Assembly: GCA_049324835.1 (NCBI GenBank)
Contig: JBMOMT010000031.1
Location: 43,351-107,350, forward strand
Source: JBMOMT01 sp049324835
GTDB taxonomy: Bacteria > Chloroflexota > Anaerolineae > CAYNKW01
DNA: 64,000 bases
Direction of reading: 5' to 3'
A program made the position numbers and the translations under genes. The notes under the pieces were generated by a model. The model searched no databases, was not told where the DNA came from, and worked only from the letters and a program-made list of their open reading frames with translations. Positions 24,440-31,628 of the stretch are shown one piece after another (within the stretch, counting starts at the first letter, position 1; each line of letters starts with the position of its first letter).

Positions 24440-25312
24440 TTGGAGCTCACCTTTTCCCTGGAAGCGCTGTTGCAGCGCGCCTGGCAGGTGCGAACGGCCA
24501 GTTTCCCGCCGGTCATTCAATTCGATTACCCTCTGGACACGGCGGTCATCAGTCTCACCGGAGCAGATTGCGCCCTGGATTGCGCCCACTGTGGGCGGCA
24601 CTATTTGAAGCACATGATTCCCATCTGGGAGGCCGCGGGTCGTGTTGGGCAGGCCGTGCCCAGCCTGCTCATTTCTGGCGGCTGCGATTCGCAGGGCCGC
24701 GTGCCGGTGACAGCCCATCTGGATCGGGTTGCGGCGCTGCGGGCCGGGCGGCGGCTCAACTGGCACGTGGGGCTGATCGATGAACCGCAGTTCGAGGCCA
24801 TCCGGCCCTATGTCGATGTGATCTCGCTGGATTTCGTGGGTGACGATGAGACCATCCAAAAAGTCTATGGCCTGGATAAAGGCGTGGCCGATTACGAGGC
24901 GAGTTATCGTTTGTTGCGGCGTGATGTCCGGGTTTTGCCACACATCACCATTGGGCTGCGCGGCGGCAGAGTGGGCCACGAACGGCCCGCGCTGGAGAGG
25001 TTGGATCGATTGGGGCTGGACGGGCTGGTCTTTTTGGTGTTTGTGCCCACGCCCAACACCCGTTACGCCCATTGTCGGCCGCCGGCGGTGGATGAGGTGA
25101 TCGCCATTCTGGCCGAAGCGCGGCTGCGTTTTCCGGACAAGCCGATCTCTCTGGGTTGCATGCGCCCCAAGGGCCACTACCGGGATCGTTTGGATGCGTT
25201 GGCGGTCCGCGCTGGCCTGAACAAGATCGTGAACCCGGCCCCACCGGCACGGCAACTGGCCCAGGAACTGGGGCTAAACATCATTCGGGGTCGGGAGTGT
25301 TGTGCCCTGTAA
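24440..25312 (+). CDS. radical SAM protein of unknown substrate
   Basis: TTG 24440 is used as start because GGAGCG lies just upstream and no better codon is near. The cluster motif is CALDCAHC (CxxxCxxC), about residues 37-44 of 290, in LTGADCALDCAHCG, followed by LLISGGCDS, the glycine-rich SAM-binding strand. The C-terminus has no extra cluster motif but ends in CCAL. It follows the PfkB kinase by 9 nt. The size and plain architecture resemble biotin-synthase-like radical SAM enzymes, but the substrate is not recognisable. LipS-type lipoyl synthase is a possibility only because a lipoate ligase locus lies 29 kb away. Confidence 0.75.
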   Translation: MELTFSLEALLQRAWQVRTASFPPVIQFDYPLDTAVISLTGADCALDCAHCGRHYLKHMIPIWEAAGRVGQAVPSLLISGGCDSQGRVPVTAHLDRVAALRAGRRLNWHVGLIDEPQFEAIRPYVDVISLDFVGDDETIQKVYGLDKGVADYEASYRLLRRDVRVLPHITIGLRGGRVGHERPALERLDRLGLDGLVFLVFVPTPNTRYAHCRPPAVDEVIAILAEARLRFPDKPISLGCMRPKGHYRDRLDALAVRAGLNKIVNPAPPARQLAQELGLNIIRGRECCAL

Positions 25313-25410
25313 GGAGAAAACCACCCTGGCTCCAGGTTTTCGAAAATCGATCCATCCGGCGCAACGCGCCTTCATCCGATGTATGAGTTTGGGTGCTGAT
25401 TATGCAAATC

Positions 25411-25438
25411 TTGACTTTATGAAAAGCTCTGCTATAAT
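25411..25438 (+). promoter_or_regulatory. promoter of the tyrosine recombinase gene
   Basis: TTGACT (25411-25416), a 16-bp spacer and TATAAT (25433-25438). Confidence 0.75.
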
Positions 25439-25488
25439 AAGGGAGGAAAGATCAGAGATCGAGTGTGTGGTTTGGGAAGGAGTGCGGC

Positions 25489-26346
25489 ATGCGAGCGCAG
25501 ATTGACGCCTTTTTGAGATATCTGGTGGAGGAAAAAAACTATACCGAGAACACCCTGGCGGCCTATAGAAACGATCTATCGCAGTTCACCGCCTTTCTTT
25601 CCCGTCACGTTTCACACTGGGATAAAGTGGATCGGGATCTGATTTTGCATTACATCCTGTACATGAAAGAGCGCGAGTACGCCTCGTCTACCGTGGCCCG
25701 CAAAGTGGCGGCCATCAAGTCTTTCTTTCATTACATGGTGGCCACCCACGTGCTCAAGGACGATCCCACTGTGACGTTGGATTCTCCAAAGGTCAAAAAG
25801 CGGCTGCCCCGCACCATCTCTGCCACAGAGGTAGAGCGGCTGCTGGCCGAACCCGCCAGGTTCGCCACGCCCAAAACGCTGCGCGACCGCGCCTTGCTGG
25901 AGCTTTTGTATGCCACCGGTATGCGGGTGACAGAAGCTGTGTCGCTGAACGCGGGTGATCTTAACCTGCCCTCTGCTTCGGTCCGGGTGCGACGCGGCAA
26001 AGACGGCAAGGAGCGTATCTTGCCTCTGGGCAGGCGGGCTGCTGAGGCGATGGAAGCGTATCTGCAGAACGGTCGATTGCAGATGATGCGCGATCCGGAG
26101 GAAAAGGCTCTCTTTCTCAACCATCGCGGCCAGCGGCTCACCCGGCAGGGTTTGTGGCTGATCATCAAGGCCTACGTGGAGCAGGCCGAGATCGACGCCG
26201 AGGTGACACCCCATACGCTGCGGCACTCTTTTGCCAGCCACAAACTGGAAGACGGCGCCGATCTGCACGAAGTTCAAAAGCTCCTGGGGCATGCCAACAT
26301 CTCGACCACCCAGGTGTACACCCAGATCTCTGCTCAGGATAAATAA
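25489..26346 (+). CDS. xerD: tyrosine recombinase, XerC/XerD type
   Basis: ATG 25489 has AAGGAG 7 nt upstream. The 285-residue protein has the SAM-like N-terminal domain (FLRYLVEEKNYTENTLAAYRNDL) and the catalytic domain with Arg in ATGMRVTEAV, His/Arg in TPHTLRHSFASH, His in LLGHANISTTQ and nucleophile Tyr in VYTQ. It stops ten residues after the HANISTT motif (ISAQDK), shorter than the usual XerC/D tail, which normally has another ~15 residues. No integrase-type extra domain, attachment site or phage gene is nearby, so a chromosome-dimer-resolution role is the simplest reading. Confidence 0.88.
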   Translation: MRAQIDAFLRYLVEEKNYTENTLAAYRNDLSQFTAFLSRHVSHWDKVDRDLILHYILYMKEREYASSTVARKVAAIKSFFHYMVATHVLKDDPTVTLDSPKVKKRLPRTISATEVERLLAEPARFATPKTLRDRALLELLYATGMRVTEAVSLNAGDLNLPSASVRVRRGKDGKERILPLGRRAAEAMEAYLQNGRLQMMRDPEEKALFLNHRGQRLTRQGLWLIIKAYVEQAEIDAEVTPHTLRHSFASHKLEDGADLHEVQKLLGHANISTTQVYTQISAQDK

Positions 26347-26557
26347 CCGTTCCCACAAGCCGTGTGAAACCTGTCTGCCCGGCCAGCAAGCCGTTCAGCA
26401 GAGCCGTCATCTCTGTTGAATCGATCTCTCCCCAGTGAGATCGGAGTCCGGCAGGGGCGGCCCAGCCCGCATCGATCCTCGCCGGGGCTGCCGCCACACT
26501 GCCTGCCGAGATACTCCTGAAACCAAAATTCGAGTGTCGCGTCCAGGAGGCAAATGT

Positions 26558-27352
26558 ATGGGTTACATGGACAAATTGATGGGGCGCAATGAACAGATCC
26601 AGTTCGTGGCTCGCCAGCATTGGGTGATGCTGCTGTTGCGCATTTTCGGCTCGCTGTTTGCTTTCCTCGTCTTTTTGACGCTGTGGCTGGTGGTGCGCTC
26701 GGATGCCAGTGACACGGTCAATGTGGTGGGCATCATCGTGCTTGGGGCGTTACTGTTGCCTGTCTACCAGATCGTATCGACCGTGATCAAGGGCAGGCGA
26801 GGCAGCGAGCTGCTGGCTCTCATCTGGCGGCCCGTTCTCATTGGCGTCTTTATGCTCATCATGGGCCTGGCGTTGCTTCTCACGCCCACAGCCTGGGAGA
26901 CGGTGGCGTTGATCGCGCTGTTGCTCTCGATCTTGCCCCTGATCAATACGGTGCGCATTTTTCTGGATTGGTTCAACGAGCGCTACACCGTCACCAACCG
27001 GCGGGTGATACTCATCAAGGGCATCATCAACAAACACGTCAGCGATTCGGCGCTGGAAAAGGTCAACGATGTGATCTTGATCCAGTCGGTGCTCGGTCGT
27101 TTGCTGGGCTACGGTGACGTCGAGATCATCACCGGCTCAGATGTCGGCGTCAACCTCTTTAAACGTATGGATCGCCCGGTCGACTTTAAGCGCGAGATGC
27201 TCAATCAAAAAGAGAGCCTGGGCCATGCGGAGCCAGAGGTGATAGAAGACGTGCCTGAGCTGATCAAAAAACTGGACGAGTTGCGGCGGCAAGGCATTCT
27301 TAGCGACGAGGAATTCGAGACCAAAAAACGGGAGCTTTTGGATCAGCTCTAA
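26558..27352 (+). CDS. membrane PH-domain (bPH2/YdbS-like) protein with SHOCT tail
   Basis: ATG 26558 follows AGGAGG by 8 nt. Residues ~25-145 carry several transmembrane segments (LLLRIFGSLFAFLVFLTLWLVV; VNVVGIIVLGALLLPVYQIV and others). A bacterial PH-like domain follows (FNERYTVTNRRVILIKGIINKHVSDSALEKVNDV). The C-terminal ~30 residues (LIKKLDELRRQGILSDEEFETKKRELL) are a SHOCT motif, a short oligomerisation helix. The 264-residue product is a membrane scaffold of unknown job. It is 37 nt upstream of the nucleoside phosphorylase. Confidence 0.85.
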   Translation: MGYMDKLMGRNEQIQFVARQHWVMLLLRIFGSLFAFLVFLTLWLVVRSDASDTVNVVGIIVLGALLLPVYQIVSTVIKGRRGSELLALIWRPVLIGVFMLIMGLALLLTPTAWETVALIALLLSILPLINTVRIFLDWFNERYTVTNRRVILIKGIINKHVSDSALEKVNDVILIQSVLGRLLGYGDVEIITGSDVGVNLFKRMDRPVDFKREMLNQKESLGHAEPEVIEDVPELIKKLDELRRQGILSDEEFETKKRELLDQL

Positions 27353-27389
27353 ACCAGCCCTGGCTCTGGGTTCGAAGGAAGGAAGGCTC

Positions 27390-28232
27390 ATGGATTCTTT
27401 TCTCACCCTGGAACACTATCGTCAGGCGGCAGATTATATCACCGCCCATACCCACTACCGGCCAACGGTGGGCCTGATCCTGGGTTCCGGTCTCAATCCC
27501 CTGGCCGACAAGGTGACCCGGCCCGATGTCCTGCCATTTTCGGATATTCCCTTTTTTCCAGCCTCAACCGTGACCGGCCATACGGGCCGGCTGGTGATCG
27601 GAGAGCTGGCAGGGCAGCAGGTGATGGTGATGCAGGGCCGGGCTCACTATTACGAAGGTTACACCATGGACGAGGTGACGCTGCCCGTTCGGGTGATGCA
27701 GTTGTTACGGGTGCAAACCCTGATCGTCACCAACGCTGCGGGCGGCATCAACCCGGCATTCCAGGCTGGCGAGTTGATGCTCATCACGGATCACATCAAC
27801 CTGATCGGCATGGGCGGCAACAATCCCTTACGCGGCCCCAACCTCGATGTTTTTGGCCCACGTTTCCCCGACCTGTCCGAGGCTTACGACCGGGCGCTGA
27901 GATCGCTGGCTCTGCGGGTGGCCGGCGAAAAAGAGATCCCGTTGCACCAGGGGGTCTATGTCTCGGTGGCCGGTCCTAGCTTTGAAACCCCTGCTGACCT
28001 CCGTTTCCTGCGTTTGATCGGCGCCGACGCGGTGGGCATGTCCACTGTGCCAGAGGTGACGGTGGCCCGCCACGGTGGCATGCGCGTGTTGGGCATTTCG
28101 GGCATCAGCAACGCCGTCCAGTTCGAGCCCTCGGAGCAAGAAATTTCACACCAGGAAGTGCTGGAGATGGGCCGGCGTATGGTGCCCCGGCTGGCAGCGA
28201 TCGTCGAGGGCGTGCTGGCCGCCGTGGGCTGA
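27390..28232 (+). CDS. punA: purine nucleoside phosphorylase
   Basis: This enzyme cleaves inosine or guanosine with phosphate to give the free base and ribose-1-phosphate. The 280-residue length and motifs fit the trimeric class: GLILGSGLNPLADKV (phosphate site), VMQGRAHYYEGYT, TNAAGGINPAFQAGELMLITDHINLIG and VGMSTVPEVTVARHGGMRVLGIS. GAAGGAAGG precedes the ATG. It complements the ribokinase upstream and the nucleoside hydrolases at 36-42 kb in purine salvage. The next gene has its own promoter. Confidence 0.94.
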   Translation: MDSFLTLEHYRQAADYITAHTHYRPTVGLILGSGLNPLADKVTRPDVLPFSDIPFFPASTVTGHTGRLVIGELAGQQVMVMQGRAHYYEGYTMDEVTLPVRVMQLLRVQTLIVTNAAGGINPAFQAGELMLITDHINLIGMGGNNPLRGPNLDVFGPRFPDLSEAYDRALRSLALRVAGEKEIPLHQGVYVSVAGPSFETPADLRFLRLIGADAVGMSTVPEVTVARHGGMRVLGISGISNAVQFEPSEQEISHQEVLEMGRRMVPRLAAIVEGVLAAVG

Positions 28233-28241
28233 ACGGCCCGT

Positions 28242-28270
28242 TTGACAGTCCCATCGCTTCACGGTACAAT
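28242..28270 (+). promoter_or_regulatory. promoter for the membrane-anchored Thr/Pro protein
   Basis: TTGACA (28242-28247), a 17-bp spacer and TACAAT (28265-28270), 40 nt before the ATG. Confidence 0.82.
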
Positions 28271-28309
28271 TGCCTCTGCTGTTGATTCTTTTTCAGGTGA
28301 CAAACCGTT

Positions 28310-29047
28310 ATGCCGACTTTGGTCCGACTGATCGCCGAGTACGCGATCTATCTGTATTTGATCTGCGGTCTACTTTTCCTCCCATTCTTGAGCGAGTTCC
28401 AGAGAGCGCGTCGAGATCGACAGTCCATCTTTCCTCTAGAAAAAGAGAACGCTGCCAAACGGCTGCGACGCTCGCTGCTGGGCATGTTCCTGATCCTGAG
28501 CATCGCCGGCGGCATCTATTACATCAGTTCTTACGTCGAGCCGACCATTGCACTGGTGGAGGACACACCCACCGCCACCGCCACTGTTTCGATCTTGTTC
28601 GCCACGCCGACCAACTCGCCCGCACTGCCCACCGAGACACCCACGATCACACCCACCGTCACCCGGCGGCCGCGGCCAACGCCGCAAGAGCCCACCGAAC
28701 CAACTGCTACCCCCACGCCGGTGGTGATTGCACCCGCCTGCCCCAACCCCGGCGTGCGCATCACCTCGCCGGGGGTTAACGCCGCGCTCCGGGGTATCGT
28801 CGAGGTGCAGGGCTCGGCCAATATCGACAACTTTGGTTATTACAAGTTCGAATACCAGCAAGTGGACGGCGCAGGCCAGTGGATCACCTACGGCGACCTG
28901 GTGCAGACCCCGGTGACCGATGGCCTGTTGGGCTACTGGAACGTGGACGTGCTGCCCGCGGGCCAGTATCTGTTCCAACTGGTCGTCGTCGACGCCACGG
29001 GCAATTATCCACCCCCGTGCCAGGTGCGCGTCACCGTCGAGCACTAG
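28310..29047 (+). CDS. membrane-anchored protein with Thr/Pro linker and Ig-like domain
   Basis: Two transmembrane segments near the N-terminus (LIAEYAIYLYLICGLLFLPFL and LLGMFLILSIAGGIYYISSYV) are separated by a basic loop. A ~70-residue linker rich in Thr and Pro (TPTATATVSILFATP...) leads to a ~95-residue domain with two Cys (ACPNPGVRITSPG...PPPCQVRVTVEH) that resembles an Ig-like or cell-wall-binding beta domain. The second half should lie outside the cytoplasm. It is expressed from its own promoter. The function is not recognised. Confidence 0.75.
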   Translation: MPTLVRLIAEYAIYLYLICGLLFLPFLSEFQRARRDRQSIFPLEKENAAKRLRRSLLGMFLILSIAGGIYYISSYVEPTIALVEDTPTATATVSILFATPTNSPALPTETPTITPTVTRRPRPTPQEPTEPTATPTPVVIAPACPNPGVRITSPGVNAALRGIVEVQGSANIDNFGYYKFEYQQVDGAGQWITYGDLVQTPVTDGLLGYWNVDVLPAGQYLFQLVVVDATGNYPPPCQVRVTVEH

Positions 29048-29150
29048 TACTACAACCGCACTTGATTTTTAGAGGACAAAAGGTGACAGTCGCCTCGAGT
29101 ATCCATCTGTCCTGGATGAGCGGCTGTGAGATCTCGTCAGGAGCCGGTTG

Positions 29151-31112
29151 ATGTTAGAACCCCTGCACGAACCCGTGGCGATCTTTCTCACCATCATCGC
29201 TGTTATCCTGATCACCCCGCTGCTTTCCAGGCGCGCCCGCTTGCCAGGTATCGTAGGCCTGATCCTGGGAGGCCTCCTGGTCGGTCCGCACGGTCTCGGT
29301 CTGCTACGGATGGATTCGACGATCGACTTGCTTGGCACAGTGGGCCTGGTCTACTTGATGTTCAGCGCCGGTCTGGAAATCGATCTGCACCAGTTGGGTA
29401 GCGTGCGCCACAGAGCCATCATCTTTGGCCTGCTGACTTTTGCCATTCCGCAAATCATCGTCACTTTCCTGGGTCGTGCGTTAGGATTTGGCTGGGCCAG
29501 CTCGATCCTTTTGGGTTCGACTTTTGCCTCACACACCCTCATCGCCTATCCTGTCCTCAGCCGCCTGGGCATCGTGCGCAACGAGGCCATCGCCGTGGTC
29601 GTCGGCGCCACCGTCTTTACCGATGTAGCCGCGCTGTTAGTCCTGGCTGTTGTGGCCGGCGCTCAGGATGGCGGTGTGTCTGCCGTATCGATCATGAGCC
29701 TGATCGCGCTGATGGTTGGTTATACCGTGCTCGTTCTTTTGGGACTGCCGCGCCTGGGCAAACTGTTCTTCCGCCGCTTTAGCAGCCGGGACATCGAGTT
29801 CCAGTTCGTGCTGATGGCCCTGTTTGTGGCCGCTCTGTTGGCCGAATTGATCGGCATGCACGCCATCGTCGGCGCGTTCCTGGCTGGCCTGGCCATCAAC
29901 GCCGCGTTGCCCGGCCGGAGTGCCGTTGGCAGCCAGATCTTGTTCCTGGGTGAGTCTTTTTTTGTTCCTATCTTTTTGATATACGTCGGCATGATCATCG
30001 ACCCACTGGCGTTCCTGGTAGACCAACAGACATTGCTGATCGGCGCGGTCTTTACGGTCAGTGTCTACGTCACCAAGTTCGGCGCAGCCTGGATAGCATC
30101 TCGTCTCTTCCATTACACCCGCGATGAGCTTTTGACCTTCTGGGGACTTTCGCAGGCTCAGGCAGCCGCCACCATCGCCACCATTCTGGTCGGCGTCGAG
30201 ATCGATCTGTTCCCCATGGCAGTCTTTAACGGAGCCATCCTCTCGGTGTTGTGCACTTGTGTTACTTCACCCCTGCTGGTACAACACTTTGGCTCACGCC
30301 TGCAACCCACGGAAGCGCCTCGTGCACCCCAATCCCCCTTTGATAGAATCCTGGTGCCCCTGGCCAACCCCCAGACCCAGGAGCATCTGCTCACATTGGC
30401 AAGTCTGCTGAGCCAAAGTGTCGAGGGGACTTTGTTGCCTCTGCACGTGGTCCAAGAGATCGGCGGGCGGATCGTAGGGCTGGAACACCAACGCCGATTG
30501 TTGAACGAGGTGCCTGAAATCCTGAAAGACCCCAACATCAAGATCGATCCTGTGCGTCGCGTGAGTCAGTCTACTGCCCAGGGCATTCTGTACGCCGCTG
30601 TGGAGACAGAAGCATCCCTCATCGTCATGGGCTGGCGGGGCAAACCGACTCTACGACAGAGTATCCTCGGCACGGTGCTGGATGAGGTGGTCTGGCAAGC
30701 CACAGTGCCGGTGGTGGTCGGGCGGATCATCACCCCCATCAATGCTGCGCAGCGGGTGGTACTGGTTGTTCCGCCCAACAGCTTTAGCCTGGGGCTGGAA
30801 GGCCAGACATTAAAGATGGTCGCGGCCATGGCCCGAGCGATTAACGTGCCCTTGCTTGTCCTGGCTGCAGGACGCTACGTGCAGCCGCTGCAAGAGGCCG
30901 TGGAGAGGCTGGGGACAGAGCTGCCATCCCAGATCGTTCGTCTCAAAGGCGATGTAGTCCATGCAGTAGCCAGCAAGGTCAATCCGCACGATCTGGTCAT
31001 CGTCACGAGCGTCGGCGCACAGTCGCGTTTTCGCTCCAGTCTGGGCCACATTCCGGAGCGACTGGCCGAGGCGATCTCTGGCTCGATGGTCGTCGTCCAC
31101 TACCCCCAGTGA
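29151..31112 (+). CDS. CPA2-type cation:proton antiporter with two UspA-like domains
   Basis: AGGAG lies 8 nt before ATG 29151; the TTG three bases earlier is not needed. Residues ~10-390 are a Na+/H+ exchanger domain of the CPA2 type, with ~12 transmembrane segments (VAIFLTIIAVILITPLL; FSAGLEIDLHQL; GATVFTDVAALLVLAV carrying the TD acidic motif typical of Na+ or K+ antiporters). Residues ~400-520 and ~530-653 form two universal-stress-type nucleotide-binding domains (FDRILVPLANPQTQEHLLTLA; SLIVMGWRGKPTLRQSILGTVLDEVVWQATVPV with the G-x9-G pattern). The Usp domains probably gate the transporter in response to nucleotides. It likely has a role in pH or osmotic balance. Confidence 0.9.
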   Translation: MLEPLHEPVAIFLTIIAVILITPLLSRRARLPGIVGLILGGLLVGPHGLGLLRMDSTIDLLGTVGLVYLMFSAGLEIDLHQLGSVRHRAIIFGLLTFAIPQIIVTFLGRALGFGWASSILLGSTFASHTLIAYPVLSRLGIVRNEAIAVVVGATVFTDVAALLVLAVVAGAQDGGVSAVSIMSLIALMVGYTVLVLLGLPRLGKLFFRRFSSRDIEFQFVLMALFVAALLAELIGMHAIVGAFLAGLAINAALPGRSAVGSQILFLGESFFVPIFLIYVGMIIDPLAFLVDQQTLLIGAVFTVSVYVTKFGAAWIASRLFHYTRDELLTFWGLSQAQAAATIATILVGVEIDLFPMAVFNGAILSVLCTCVTSPLLVQHFGSRLQPTEAPRAPQSPFDRILVPLANPQTQEHLLTLASLLSQSVEGTLLPLHVVQEIGGRIVGLEHQRRLLNEVPEILKDPNIKIDPVRRVSQSTAQGILYAAVETEASLIVMGWRGKPTLRQSILGTVLDEVVWQATVPVVVGRIITPINAAQRVVLVVPPNSFSLGLEGQTLKMVAAMARAINVPLLVLAAGRYVQPLQEAVERLGTELPSQIVRLKGDVVHAVASKVNPHDLVIVTSVGAQSRFRSSLGHIPERLAEAISGSMVVVHYPQ

Positions 31113-31238
31113 CGAATTCAGACGCTGCCCTGGTCTCCCTTCTGCCCGTAGGGCAAACGCCGGAAAAGCGACGGTCACGCATCTAGCAGCAACCCGGCGG
31201 CTATGATATGATCCAGGCGTTGCGCCGACCATGAACAG

Positions 31239-31268
31239 CCCCTTGCCACGGCAAGGGGTTTGTCTTGC
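31239..31268 (+). terminator. terminator-like hairpin downstream of the antiporter
   Basis: CCCCTTGC, loop CACG, GCAAGGGG, then TTTGTCTT. It is 127 nt after the antiporter stop and just before a small membrane-protein gene. Confidence 0.65.
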
Positions 31269-31304
31269 GGCGAACGATCCTGACGCGGAGGGAGGAGACC
31301 CAAC

Positions 31305-31445
31305 ATGGCCTGGTTGACGATGCTCTTGCTGCTGCCGTTGCTGATCTGGCTGGCCTCGATCCTGCTCCACGCCTGGCGCGCGCGAAACATCGATCGCCAC
31401 TGGCAAAACGCGCTTCAGGAGGAAAAGCAGCGACACCCCTTCTGA
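31305..31445 (+). CDS. small single-pass membrane protein (46 aa)
   Basis: ATG 31305 has a GGAGGGAGGAG ribosome site ~8 nt upstream. The 46-residue product begins with one strong transmembrane helix (WLTMLLLLPLLIWLASILLHAW) followed by a positively charged tail (RARNIDRHWQNALQEEKQRH), which places the C-terminus in the cytoplasm. The good ribosome site and the clean hydrophobic/basic pattern argue that it is real. The function is unknown. Confidence 0.55.
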   Translation: MAWLTMLLLLPLLIWLASILLHAWRARNIDRHWQNALQEEKQRHPF

Positions 31446-31459
31446 AAGCGCTATAGAAT

Positions 31460-31488
31460 TTGCCCACACCGGGCGTCGGTGCTACAAT
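31460..31488 (+). promoter_or_regulatory. promoter for the VCBS-like lipoprotein gene
   Basis: TTGCCC (31460-31465), a 17-bp spacer and TACAAT (31483-31488). The leader of ~140 nt includes an imperfect inverted repeat. Confidence 0.65.
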
Positions 31489-31515
31489 AAAGATAATGAG
31501 AATAATAAAATTCTA

Positions 31516-31576
31516 ACCAAAGCCTCAAAGACACAAAGAAGAAAAAGAGATCGATGACTTGGTGTCTTGGTGGTGA
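31516..31576. repeat. imperfect inverted repeat in a leader region
   Basis: ACCAAAGCCTCAAAGACA near 31516 and TTGGTGTCTTGGTGGT near 31559 are imperfectly complementary, similar to a common interspersed repeat type. No T-run follows. Low-confidence regulatory meaning. Confidence 0.35.
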
Positions 31577-31628
31577 AATGAGCTGACTCGATTAGTTCCG
31601 GCTGGGCCGGGTTAGGAGAAAAGAAACC

